From assembly GCA_048296855.1 (NCBI GenBank), contig CP182631.1: a stretch of DNA of 64,000 nt, one strand, 5' to 3'. Under the pieces are notes generated by a model. That model did no database searches. It saw only the letters and a program-made list of their open reading frames with translations, and was not told where the DNA came from. The position numbers and the translations under genes were made by a program. Below, piece after piece: positions 27,401 through 36,745 of this stretch (position 1 is its first letter; each line of letters starts with the position of its first letter). This DNA is from Pseudocolwellia sp048296855. Its GTDB lineage: Bacteria; Pseudomonadota; Gammaproteobacteria; Enterobacterales; Alteromonadaceae.

Positions 27401-30400
27401 TTATTTATTTATTTTCTGCTTTCTCCAGCCTAACAAACCAATAATTATAAACATAAACCAACCCATCGAACCACCTGAGTCGCTACTTGAGTTGCTTTGA
27501 TTTTGATTATTCGTTACGGTTGTTGCAGCACTAACAGTTATGTTATTGCTCACAGTTTGTGTTTGATCATCAGCATCTGTTATCGTTAAATTCACCGTAT
27601 AAGTACCGGCAGCAGCATAAGTATGGCTAGGTGTTGCTGAAGTATCTGTTTGGTTATCACCAAAATCCCATAAGTAAGTGTAGGGTTTGCTTCCTCCTGT
27701 CACATTACTCGTAAAGCTTGCGATTAAATTATTTTTGGTTGATGTAAACGAAGAAATCAAGGGATTGTCTATCGTAATACTTTTACTGAAAACAAACGAT
27801 TCACCTGTTTCATCTGTTACCGTTAACGAGACAGTATATGCGCCAGAATTCTTGTAGTTATAAACATCAGAAACCAAGGTTGAAACACCTTCGCTATCAC
27901 CAAAGTCCCAACGATAAGTAAAGCTGCCTTGGCCACCCGTTAGTGTGGCACTATAATTCAACTGCGTATTACTAGCTGATAAGTTGATGTCACCTTGTAT
28001 GGGTTCAGCAACGGTAATTGATTTTGATAATTGTTTTTCGCCACTGTCGGTTGAATAAGACACCTCAACATTATAAGTGCCCGCATTTTGATAAGTGTGG
28101 TTAATGGAACTTCCCGTTAATTGAGTACCATCGCCCATCTCCCAAATAAAACTACTGCTATTGGTTACTTCATCGTCTGTAACTGAAAGGCTAACAGTTA
28201 ATCCGTTTTGTGTTTTTACTAAGCTACTCACCTCATTTTTTGTTAATAAAATAGAGGCTGTTGAACTGTTAGATGCTTGCGTAATAACTTCCATATTTAA
28301 ACCTAACGTAGGGAGTTTGATACCTGATTCAGGTTGAAGTGGTGAAGCGTAGTTGTTTCGATCATTAAAAATAGCGTTATTCGTTAATGAAGTATCGAAA
28401 TTCGATACGCTTTGCGTGTATAAACTAAAAGCGGCATCACGTAATTGTTTTTCAGTGGACATTATTGAGTTATTACGTTTTATTAAGTTTTGGTCTGCGT
28501 CAACTACGCCAATAAATACTTCACCTATATGTTGACTTATGTTGTTATCTTCAACACCTTCATTTCTATACCAAAGTAAAACGCCTGGGTCGTAATCTAA
28601 CTCAGGTAATGCTGAATCGGTTACGCTATGGTTACGTAATTGAACATAGTAGTAATGCTCAGCTCCATCTATTTTATCGGTTATTCTGCTAAAGCCATTT
28701 AACGTCACTGGAGAGAGGGTTTCAGCACCATTATTAAATAAGGTGCCAGTACTAGAGGTTATTTTAATATCATCGGTTACAAATCCATAGCCTGATGTAG
28801 ACTCATCAGTCACATACTCAATTTCAATATTGACATTTTGATTACTAAAACTTGATAAGTTAAAGGTTAAATCAACCCAACCTAACGGTAATGATGAGCC
28901 AGTGAGGTTAGTTGATTCACCACTAATAAAGTTTTTTACTTGTGGGTGATATTCGTTAGTAGCCTTTGTATGATTTCCTACAAGTACCTGATTATTTACT
29001 TTCACAAGAATGTAATCGTAATCTTGCTCTATATCCCATCTAGCTTTCATACTTAATACTGGGTTGCTACCAGAAATTGAGGCGTTGAACCTTAAGGTAT
29101 TATTTAATTCATCACCTTTATCGGAATAATATTGGTAAGTACCAGAAAAAGGTTGGCCAAAATCTTCAGGAATATTAGGTAAGTTAATCTTTATTTGATT
29201 AACTCCACCACTGTGGTTGGTCGCGCTATTTATTGTTAATGTTTCGTTTAATGAATCTGTTAACGTGATATTTTGTTGGTTGATCCAATTTCCTTCATAT
29301 CGTGTTTGAAAATATTCTCTAGCATAAGGGCTAAAGGATACCGGTTGCGATCCTCTAGGGCTTCCTAACCAGCTACCACTCCCCATAACAGACCATGCTT
29401 GAACGGGAGCACCAATATCATCGTTACCTGTATCGTATTCGTCAGGTACACCTAGATCATGTCCAAATTCATGCACTACTACACCAATAGAGGAATCTAT
29501 TGGTGTTATGGTATAACCAAATATTTTAGTGGTTGAGCCTTCAACATTTATAGGTTGGTTGTTGTCATCAAATACAAAAAATCGATGCGACCAAATAGCG
29601 TCTGAACCTAAATTTCCTCCGCCAGATTCTTCACCAATACTTGAATGAAATATCATTAAATGATCTACAATACCGTCTGGTTCGTTAATGATGCCATCGT
29701 TATCGATATCAAAGTAATCCGTTTTGTCGTAATCGCTTAAATCTATTTGGTTCTGTGTTATCGCTTTAGTTACGGCTTCAATAACGAGTTCACCTACATT
29801 ACTATCATTTTCATCGTTATTATTCGCACCATAATATTTTGCATTGTTATCTGCTGTTATCCAGCCATAAGTGTTACCTGTAAACGAAAGGCTTTCGCCT
29901 GATTCATGCTGATAATATTGATAGGCAGACTGTAAATTTTGATCAGAAGGGCCGTTATAACCTGTAGCTGAAAACAATAAATCTTCATAATGAGATTTAG
30001 GGTACTCATTGTAAAACATATCTGTATCGCCAGCACTTAAACCATGGTTATCATGCTTCAAGTCTTGAAAATCAATCATAATAGCGAGTACTTTTACCGT
30101 GTTTTTTACATCGGCTGAGGCAAAGTTAGGGCTATTGATTTTTGATAATTGATTTTTTGATTTTGATGCTGAAGTATTTGACATAGCATCAAGGGTTGCT
30201 TGATGTTGACCCAATATTTGTTTGTTTAATCGGTTAAAGCTATCATTTGCTGGTGCTCTTTTTGACAGATAAAGATTAACCGCTTCTTGTTTTTCTATTT
30301 CTGTAGCATTTGAAAATAATATGCCTCGTTTTTCTAACCAATAAACAATTCTTTCTTTATTAATTACACCAAGATCTGTCGGTGTAACAATTTTAGGTAT

Positions 30401-30472
30401 TGTTTCAGCATAAGAGAAATTACTCGATATAACGATGCTGGTTAAAAGGGAGATTTTAAAAATTTTATGCAT
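27401..30472 (-). CDS. Secreted M6 family metalloprotease with PKD repeats and GlyGly-CTERM
   Basis: The 1023-residue protein has a signal peptide (to about 22) and an M6 (immune inhibitor A-like) catalytic domain with the zinc motif HEFGH at 334-338 followed by DLGVPDEYD. A beta-sandwich region with SGSNPVLSMKARWD-type sequence follows, then three PKD domains (about 750-990, each with W-x-FGD or WEMGDG). The tail is GlyGly-CTERM (SGGSMGWF, hydrophobic segment, RKQK). Such tails are processed by rhombosortase after type II secretion. It should be a surface-attached or secreted protease that digests extracellular protein. Confidence 0.92.
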   Translation of the reverse strand: MHKIFKISLLTSIVISSNFSYAETIPKIVTPTDLGVINKERIVYWLEKRGILFSNATEIEKQEAVNLYLSKRAPANDSFNRLNKQILGQHQATLDAMSNTSASKSKNQLSKINSPNFASADVKNTVKVLAIMIDFQDLKHDNHGLSAGDTDMFYNEYPKSHYEDLLFSATGYNGPSDQNLQSAYQYYQHESGESLSFTGNTYGWITADNNAKYYGANNNDENDSNVGELVIEAVTKAITQNQIDLSDYDKTDYFDIDNDGIINEPDGIVDHLMIFHSSIGEESGGGNLGSDAIWSHRFFVFDDNNQPINVEGSTTKIFGYTITPIDSSIGVVVHEFGHDLGVPDEYDTGNDDIGAPVQAWSVMGSGSWLGSPRGSQPVSFSPYAREYFQTRYEGNWINQQNITLTDSLNETLTINSATNHSGGVNQIKINLPNIPEDFGQPFSGTYQYYSDKGDELNNTLRFNASISGSNPVLSMKARWDIEQDYDYILVKVNNQVLVGNHTKATNEYHPQVKNFISGESTNLTGSSLPLGWVDLTFNLSSFSNQNVNIEIEYVTDESTSGYGFVTDDIKITSSTGTLFNNGAETLSPVTLNGFSRITDKIDGAEHYYYVQLRNHSVTDSALPELDYDPGVLLWYRNEGVEDNNISQHIGEVFIGVVDADQNLIKRNNSIMSTEKQLRDAAFSLYTQSVSNFDTSLTNNAIFNDRNNYASPLQPESGIKLPTLGLNMEVITQASNSSTASILLTKNEVSSLVKTQNGLTVSLSVTDDEVTNSSSFIWEMGDGTQLTGSSINHTYQNAGTYNVEVSYSTDSGEKQLSKSITVAEPIQGDINLSASNTQLNYSATLTGGQGSFTYRWDFGDSEGVSTLVSDVYNYKNSGAYTVSLTVTDETGESFVFSKSITIDNPLISSFTSTKNNLIASFTSNVTGGSKPYTYLWDFGDNQTDTSATPSHTYAAAGTYTVNLTITDADDQTQTVSNNITVSAATTVTNNQNQSNSSSDSGGSMGWFMFIIIGLLGWRKQKINK

Positions 30473-30818
30473 AATGAGTTTTCTCTAATAGGGGAGTCAA
30501 AGTTGCCTGTTTCGACGAAGGTTTGCACGACTTACTTGATTTCTTTTTAATAAAGTCATTAACATACTGAGTTATTTCTTCATCAGTCATACTATTATTT
30601 ATTTTACCTTCTTTAAATAACATATCTTTAATTTTACTTTTGTCTTTAATTGGTGGAGCAGTGAAATTTTTACAAGGACTAGTAAGTGAGGGAAGAGTTG
30701 AAGCCTCACTTGTGCTTTCTTGAGTATCTTCAATACTATTAGTTTGTTGATTTTGACAAGCCATAGCACTTATTGAAAATGATATATATATCAATGGTTT
30801 TATAATCCGTGTCTTCAT
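30465..30818 (-). CDS. Small lipoprotein upstream of the M6 protease
   Basis: This 117-residue protein has a lipobox (SAMAC, Cys21), a Ser/Thr/Glu-rich linker, and a short domain with two other Cys (SPCKNF, KSCKPS). Its 3' end overlaps the protease start by 8 bases, so the two are co-transcribed and probably translationally coupled. It might be a chaperone, inhibitor or anchor for the protease. This is an inference; no family is recognised. Confidence 0.7.
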   Translation of the reverse strand: MKTRIIKPLIYISFSISAMACQNQQTNSIEDTQESTSEASTLPSLTSPCKNFTAPPIKDKSKIKDMLFKEGKINNSMTDEEITQYVNDFIKKKSSKSCKPSSKQATLTPLLEKTHYA

Positions 30819-31042
30819 ATTGTTCCTTAATGTAAAAAGCGATAACTAAACATTTATTATAATTGCATAATCAATATTCAGCGTTATTAATTGAATGTTT
30901 TATTATAATATTTATTTTAAGCTTATTTGTAAGTAAAGTTACGATTTAATAGGCTTTAAGCTAAATTTAAGTAATACATTGTTAATGTTAGTCATTTAGC
31001 TATAGAATAAACCTATTCATATTATTTCTATTTTTAGATGCC

Positions 31043-32254
31043 ATGCAAAGTACTTATATAGCTCGACAAGCAATCTTTAATCGACAATCAAAAACTATTG
31101 GATATGAATTATTGTTCAGGGATAGTCCAGATAATAAGTTTCCTGAAATAGATCAAGATGTAGCTACATCTAAATTAATTATTCAAAATCATATTCATGG
31201 CAGTATTAGTGCTATAAGTTTAGGTAAACCTGCTTATATTAACTTTACCGAAAAAAGTTTAATTAACAAGTATCCATTAATGTTTGATAAGAGCTCTATT
31301 GTAATAGAACTTGTTGGCCATGAAAAAATTACAGACAGACTCATAAAGATTATTAAATATTATTTTGATAAAGGCTACAAAATAGCGTTAACAGAGTACA
31401 ATTTAAGCGAACAATGGGATGCTTTGTTTCCGTATCTTTATTTATTAAAAGTAAATTTAGACAAGGTAAATCCTAAGCAGTTACCTGCTGTTGTTAAACG
31501 CTTAAAACCTTTTAATATAAAAATTTCTGCTGAGCGAGTTGAAACAAGATTTCAATATTTGTCATTAGTTGAAGTGGGGTTTGATTATTACCAAGGTTTC
31601 TTTTATCACGAGCCTGAAATTATTGAAGGTAAAGCATTAACACCTATTAAAACTCAAATGCTTGAATTAATGAGTGAGACCTTTAATTCACCATTAGTTT
31701 ACGAGCGCATAGCCGATATTATCAGCCATGATGTAAACCTTAGTGTTAGTTTACTTAAAATGGTAAACAACGTTGCTACAGGGACTCGGGTTGAAATCAC
31801 CTCACTTAAGCAAGCTACAGCATACTTGGGTGAAGAAAAACTTAAACAATTTGTAGCAATACTTGCTTTATCTAAATTAACCACCGACAAAACAGATGAA
31901 ATATCTAAGCAAGCGTTAATTACAGGTAAGTTAATGGCATCTATTGCGTCTCATAGTAAATTTGCTTCAGTACGTGATTATGCATTTATAACAGGGTTAT
32001 TAAGTTCAATCGAAGTCTTACTTGGTATGCCTATTAGCGATATTGTTAAAACCATGCCGCTAGCTAAACCTATTGAAGACGCATTAATTAATCGTTCAGG
32101 TGTTTTAGGGGAATTACTTGATTTCACTATGCATTATATTACCGGGCAAGATGTTGATATTGTTGAGCAAATGAACGCGTATGAGTTAAACAGCGAAACA
32201 CTACATCAAGAGTTTATTGATGCAAGTTTATGGTGTCAGCAGCTGGCAAGTTAA
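31043..32254 (+). CDS. EAL-HDOD signalling protein with degenerate EAL domain
   Basis: The 403-residue protein has the YuxH-type layout: an EAL-like domain (about 1-200) opening with YIARQAIFNRQSKTIGYELLFRD, then an HDOD domain (about 205-395). The EAL motif itself is replaced (IELVG near residue 92) and other metal ligands are not evident, so c-di-GMP hydrolysis is unlikely. Such proteins act as scaffolds or regulators in motility and attachment. It ends close to the next gene. Confidence 0.88.
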   Translation: MQSTYIARQAIFNRQSKTIGYELLFRDSPDNKFPEIDQDVATSKLIIQNHIHGSISAISLGKPAYINFTEKSLINKYPLMFDKSSIVIELVGHEKITDRLIKIIKYYFDKGYKIALTEYNLSEQWDALFPYLYLLKVNLDKVNPKQLPAVVKRLKPFNIKISAERVETRFQYLSLVEVGFDYYQGFFYHEPEIIEGKALTPIKTQMLELMSETFNSPLVYERIADIISHDVNLSVSLLKMVNNVATGTRVEITSLKQATAYLGEEKLKQFVAILALSKLTTDKTDEISKQALITGKLMASIASHSKFASVRDYAFITGLLSSIEVLLGMPISDIVKTMPLAKPIEDALINRSGVLGELLDFTMHYITGQDVDIVEQMNAYELNSETLHQEFIDASLWCQQLAS

Positions 32255-32259
32255 TTTAT

Positions 32260-32622
32260 ATGAAAATGATGTACACCACTATTGGTACAAATAACATGAG
32301 TAAAGCCGTTGAGTTTTATGATGCTTTATTTGAATCTGTAAATATTGAAAAATGGATACCAGACGGTAGAATTGTTGTTTACAGAGGTGATGGTTTTCTT
32401 TTTGGTATCGCAGAACCTTTTGACGAAAAGCTAGCAACGCCAGGAAATGGCGCTATGTTAGGCTTTATGATGGATTCGGTACCACAAATTGCTGAATTTC
32501 ACGATCTAGCGATTAAGCTGGGAGGAACGTCAGAAGGATTACCAGGACCTCGCTCAAAAGGTCCTGCTGCTTATGTAAGAGATATTGACGGAAACAAGCT
32601 TTGTTTCTTTTGTATGGATTAG
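32260..32622 (+). CDS. VOC family (glyoxalase/dioxygenase superfamily) protein
   Basis: This 120-residue single-domain protein carries the VOC signature: MMYTTIGTNNMSKAVEFYDALFE at the N-terminus and GPAAYVRDIDGNKLCFFC at the C-terminus (metal-ligand-like Glu/His positions are partly replaced). ATG 32260 is preferred; upstream in-frame codons overlap the EAL-HDOD gene. The substrate is unknown. It is possibly co-transcribed with the gene before it (5-base gap). Confidence 0.85.
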   Translation: MKMMYTTIGTNNMSKAVEFYDALFESVNIEKWIPDGRIVVYRGDGFLFGIAEPFDEKLATPGNGAMLGFMMDSVPQIAEFHDLAIKLGGTSEGLPGPRSKGPAAYVRDIDGNKLCFFCMD

Positions 32623-32741
32623 ATCGCCTTTTATATTTGACATAGCATTAATATAAAGTGTGATTTCTACAACCTCTTAATTATTTTTAAAATTCAAAAC
32701 ACTTATATTTTTTTCATTCAAACAATCAAAAGGAATATTAT

Positions 32742-34124
32742 TTGAAAAAAATTAAATTATCTCAAGATGAGAATCTTTCGATAAAAACTAGCTTTAGATT
32801 ACTTCCTCAAGAGTTTCAACAACTAGATTTATACATTTCAATTCCAGAAGAAATGGGTATTAGCGCAAGTACATTAACCGAAGAGCAGTTTTTTTATAGT
32901 AGTCTTTCATTTAACAGTGCTTACTTTTCTGAAAATTTACATCTACCTTTAGTACGTAGTAGATTTGTCAGTCAACAAAAGGGTGAGCAAAGTGATTATC
33001 GTAGTAATTTAAATCTTTTTTCATATCAACTGCGTGTTGCAATAGAAACAGATATAAAACATACCCTTAAAATTACTGATGTTGATGAATTTTATGAAAG
33101 AGCTATTGATGTTGCCAAACAAACAGAGTCATTACTTAAAAAATTAAGACGATATACACCACCAGACACAAAATTAAGTTCTTACTTTGAGAACATTGAC
33201 AACTTTTTAAGCTGGAAAACAGAGCAGTCTTTTTTAAGGTTATTATCTAAAAGTCCAAAATCTACAGAGCATTTAGAGCAGAAAAATAAACTATTTGAAC
33301 TCTGTAAAAATGAGTCTAATTATAGAATTGATAAAAAATATAATTCTACGGTAACACTGGAAGATCCAAATAGAATTACTAATAAAATGCAGTTGTTGCA
33401 ACGCTTAGGTGAATACGGTGTTGTGTTTTCTAAAAAAACAACCCATTTAAACGTAAACCTTAAACGTTTAGTACGGGGCTCTGTAACGGCCATTATTATG
33501 GCATTTGTTATGTATATAGTGCTGAGCGCTCGTACTGCCTTTACCGAAGTCACTGTTGTACTTATTGCGTTTTTAGGTTTTATTTATGGTGTTCGAGAAA
33601 CATTTAAAGACGAAATCACCAGTGCAATTTGGCGAATGATACAAAGAGGTCGACCTAAATGGAGGCACACTTTTTCAAATAGTTTAACTAAAGCTAAAGT
33701 ATCGATTCAAACGGTGTGGCTTGAATATATAAAGAATACCGATCTTCCTAAAGATGTAGATGAGCTATTTCAAAAAAGAAGGCAACAAAACAAGCTCGAT
33801 GCACATCTTTTACATTTTAAGTGCGACTCAAAAGTTACCGTTAAAGCTTTTTTACCAGGTTATGAAGAAATACAAAATCAAATTATTTTTAATTTAACTC
33901 CTTTTGTTCGATATTTACGAAGAGGGGAAGGGCGATTATATAGTTTTGAAGGTAACAAGGTATCAAGTGAAGGGGTAGAAAAGCGATACCAACTCAATAT
34001 GGTATTAGTACAAAAAAATAATAAGCAGCGTTACTTGCAACGAATTAAGATCACGATGAACCGTTCAAAAATTATTAATATTGAAACCGTTGGAACTGAA
34101 GGAAGTCTTTCGGAAATAAAGTAA
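32742..34124 (+). CDS. Membrane protein of unknown function
   Basis: The 460-residue protein starts at TTG 32742 after AAAAGGA. It is mostly soluble, with two adjacent membrane helices at about 245-285 (VTAIIMAFVMYIVLSA; EVTVVLIAFLGFIYGV), placing about 240 N-terminal and 175 C-terminal residues on the same side. There are no catalytic motifs I can name. It is monocistronic in appearance. Confidence 0.7.
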   Translation: MKKIKLSQDENLSIKTSFRLLPQEFQQLDLYISIPEEMGISASTLTEEQFFYSSLSFNSAYFSENLHLPLVRSRFVSQQKGEQSDYRSNLNLFSYQLRVAIETDIKHTLKITDVDEFYERAIDVAKQTESLLKKLRRYTPPDTKLSSYFENIDNFLSWKTEQSFLRLLSKSPKSTEHLEQKNKLFELCKNESNYRIDKKYNSTVTLEDPNRITNKMQLLQRLGEYGVVFSKKTTHLNVNLKRLVRGSVTAIIMAFVMYIVLSARTAFTEVTVVLIAFLGFIYGVRETFKDEITSAIWRMIQRGRPKWRHTFSNSLTKAKVSIQTVWLEYIKNTDLPKDVDELFQKRRQQNKLDAHLLHFKCDSKVTVKAFLPGYEEIQNQIIFNLTPFVRYLRRGEGRLYSFEGNKVSSEGVEKRYQLNMVLVQKNNKQRYLQRIKITMNRSKIINIETVGTEGSLSEIK

Positions 34125-34254
34125 TTATTAGCACTGCGATCGTTAGTTTCACGTTTTTAGACTGGTAATTTACAAAAAATTAACATTATAATGTCTAAAT
34201 AAAGTTATAATCTTGATATTTATGCATCAATAAACAGAGAATTAGGCAACTTCA

Positions 34255-34905
34255 ATGAAAACATTATATAAATATATCGGTTTAGCATTTTTATTTATTA
34301 GCTTAACTGCTTGCCAATCTGCATATTACTCTGCAATGGAAAAAGTGGGTGTGCATAAACGTGATATTATGCTTGATAGAGTTGAAGGCGCTCAAACTGC
34401 ACAGCAAGAGGCACAAGAGCAATTTAAATCAGCACTTGAACAACTCTCTACACTTATTTCATTTGATGGTGGTGACTTAGCTGAACAATATGAAATAACG
34501 GAAGAACAGTATGAAGCAAGTAAAGCGGCGGCTGAAGAAGTTACAGGTAAAATTGAATCGATAGAAAGCGTGTCAGAAGCACTATTTGATGAATGGCAAA
34601 ATGAAATTGAACAATACAGTAGCGCGAGTCTAAAAAGACAGAGCCAAGCTAAATTAAAAAGCACGCAACGCCAATATAACGCTTTAATTAAGTCTATGTA
34701 TAAAGCTAAAAGTAAAATGGATCCTGTTTTAGCTACCCTTAAGGATAATACTCTTTATTTAAAACATAATTTAAATGCACGAGCTATAGGCGCATTGCAA
34801 GGCGAATACAAAACACTACAAAAAGACGTAGCGATACTTGTAGATGAAATGAGTAAATCTATCAGCCAATCTCAGAAGTTTATTGACCTTTTACAAGATA
34901 ATTAA
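34255..34905 (+). CDS. DUF2959 family lipoprotein
   Basis: This 216-residue protein has a lipobox (LTAC, Cys20) and an all-helical coiled-coil domain with the DUF2959 opening (AYYSAMEKVGVHKRDIMLDRV) and the LKDNTLYLKHNLNARAIGAL segment. It is common in marine gammaproteobacteria; its function is unknown. It is followed by a strong terminator. Confidence 0.88.
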   Translation: MKTLYKYIGLAFLFISLTACQSAYYSAMEKVGVHKRDIMLDRVEGAQTAQQEAQEQFKSALEQLSTLISFDGGDLAEQYEITEEQYEASKAAAEEVTGKIESIESVSEALFDEWQNEIEQYSSASLKRQSQAKLKSTQRQYNALIKSMYKAKSKMDPVLATLKDNTLYLKHNLNARAIGALQGEYKTLQKDVAILVDEMSKSISQSQKFIDLLQDN

Positions 34906-34926
34906 TATTTATTTTTCTGGTATTTC

Positions 34927-34960
34927 AAAAAGCATTAATCGTTGATTAATGCTTTTTTTT
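34927..34960 (+). terminator. Rho-independent terminator
   Basis: AAAAAGCATTAATC pairs with GATTAATGCTTTTT around a GTT loop, and T8 follows. Confidence 0.9.
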
Positions 34961-35033
34961 AAATATAAATTAATGATTTAGGTTGCGAAACTGTTATAGT
35001 CGATTAAATCAATATTTCTTGAGGAATATAAAA

Positions 35034-35708
35034 GTGAGAAAAAATAAAACGATAAACACTGAAGATGTTCTGGTTATGTTATGTCAATCAGTATCAAATA
35101 TTCTCTCTACGGCGACGGGAAATAAAATCACATATTCAGGTATGGTACAAAAAATCAGTCGTACTTGTTTAAGACCTGATGTTGGTTGTTTTGTTTTATT
35201 CGATGGTGGATTTAACGGTATTGTTGTTAATAATTTTACAGCCGCAGCAGCGGTAGAAGTTTATAAAGATTACATGACAAATATGGGAATGCCTGAATCA
35301 GAAATTTCCAAGTCTCATTTATCTGACGATGTTGCTAATGTTTTAGGTGAGTTGATGAATCAAATCGTTGGCGGTTTCACTAGTAAAGTGCGCAGCGAGC
35401 TTCAAACAAATATTACTCAAAGCCAGCCTAAAATGTTGGTTATTAGTAAATCTGTTAATCTTTCAGTTGATACGGTGATGGATAAGCCACAAGCTTACCG
35501 TGTTACTTTTACGACGAAAAACAATAATATTTTTTACCTTGAGTTAGCAATGGATAAAACGGAGTTTATTAAGTTACATGATTTTGAACTGGAAGAAGAA
35601 GTAGATCCAGACGATATTATAGCGTTGTCACAAGAACAAAATACAATCAAAAAAGTTGATATTGTTGATTCAGCAGATGATAGCTTTATGGCTGAGTTGG
35701 GGTTTTAA
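35034..35708 (+). CDS. DUF3334-like protein (CheX-like fold)
   Basis: GTG at 35034 with GAGG nine bases upstream is the best start; the frame extends further up through terminator-proximal DNA. The 224-residue protein has a CheX/FliY-like core (VLGELMNQIVGGFTSKVRSEL, about 100-122) plus KPDVGCFVLFDGG-like and NNIFYLELAMDKTEFIKLHD segments that I associate with DUF3334 of Shewanella and Vibrio. No function is established; a link to chemotaxis phosphatases is only structural guesswork. Confidence 0.7.
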   Translation: MRKNKTINTEDVLVMLCQSVSNILSTATGNKITYSGMVQKISRTCLRPDVGCFVLFDGGFNGIVVNNFTAAAAVEVYKDYMTNMGMPESEISKSHLSDDVANVLGELMNQIVGGFTSKVRSELQTNITQSQPKMLVISKSVNLSVDTVMDKPQAYRVTFTTKNNNIFYLELAMDKTEFIKLHDFELEEEVDPDDIIALSQEQNTIKKVDIVDSADDSFMAELGF

Positions 35709-35763
35709 CATCAGTACAACCTCCTTATTGTTTAAAATTAGGGGAGTTGCTGACTGAAAAACA

Positions 35764-36600
35764 TTTTACCACCGAGAACACGGAGTTGTGCTTCGCACAA
35801 CACAGAGAAGTTCAAAACACTTTGTTGTTGTTGTTTTAAAAATATTGTCAACGAATTACGCTAATTTCACGAGTTATTCAGAGCAATCAAAACTTTCTTT
35901 ACTGATCTTATCTCGGTGTAGGACTTAGGCCCTTAGTGCCCTCTGTGGTTAGTTGTTTTTAATTAGGGTAATTCGTGTAATTGGCTGGTCGTTATTTATG
36001 AAAAGATAGCTCTTTTTTACCACTGAGAACACGGAGTTGTGCTTCGCACACACAGAGAAGTTCAAAACACTTTGTTGTTATAAAAATATTGTCAACGAAT
36101 TACGCTAATTTCACGAGTTATTCAGAGCAATAAAAACTTTCTTTACCGATCTATTCTCGGTGTAGGACTTAGGCCCTCAGTGCTCTCTGTGGTTAGTTGT
36201 TTTTAATTAGGGGAATTCGTGTAATTAGCTGGTCGTTATTTATGAAAAGATAGCTCTTTTTTACCACCGAGAACACGGAGTTGTGCTTCGCACACACAGA
36301 GAAGGTTAAAATACTTTGTTGATGTTTTAAAAATATTGTCAACGAATTACGCTAATTTCACGAATTATATAAAATAAAAAATCTCTTCTCGGTGTAGGGC
36401 GAAGCCCCTCAGTGTTCTCTGTGGTTAGTTATTTTTAATCAGGGTAATTCGTGTAATTGGCTGATAGTAACTTCTGAAAAGATAAAATATTTTTAATCAC
36501 AGAGATGTGCCACAGAGGAAAAATCAGAGAAGTTCAAAACAATAAACCTCTTGAATAAAACCTCGTGTCCACTGTAGTTAACTATTGTTGTTAATTAGAC
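35764..36600. repeat. Three tandem copies plus a degenerate fourth of a ~250 bp repeat
   Basis: Units begin with TTTTACCACCGAGAACACGG near 35764, 36014 and 36259; a decayed unit begins near 36490. The period is about 245-251 bp. Within each unit the start (ACCACCGAGAACACGGAG) is the imperfect inverse of a later stretch ending CTCTGTGGTTAGT, and the centre has a second inverse pair (AATTACGCTAATTTCACGA / AATTCGTGTAATT), so each copy can fold into a long hairpin. No ORF of note. This fills the 1-kb gap before the diguanylate cyclase gene. Confidence 0.85.
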
Positions 36601-36745
36601 TGTAGTGCTCCTGTTACTTCCAATTAATTGTCGATTTTTCTAATGCTTTTCTATGTAATTGTATAAAATTTATATGATTTGACTAAATCTATTACAAACC
36701 TATACTCAGAGAATAACCTCAAAAATAAGTTTTAGATTTATAGTT

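Noticed and set aside
35764..36600. rRNA or tRNA genes in the repetitive intergenic block
   Set aside because: No tRNA cloverleaf or rRNA signatures; the sequence is only tandem hairpin-forming repeats.
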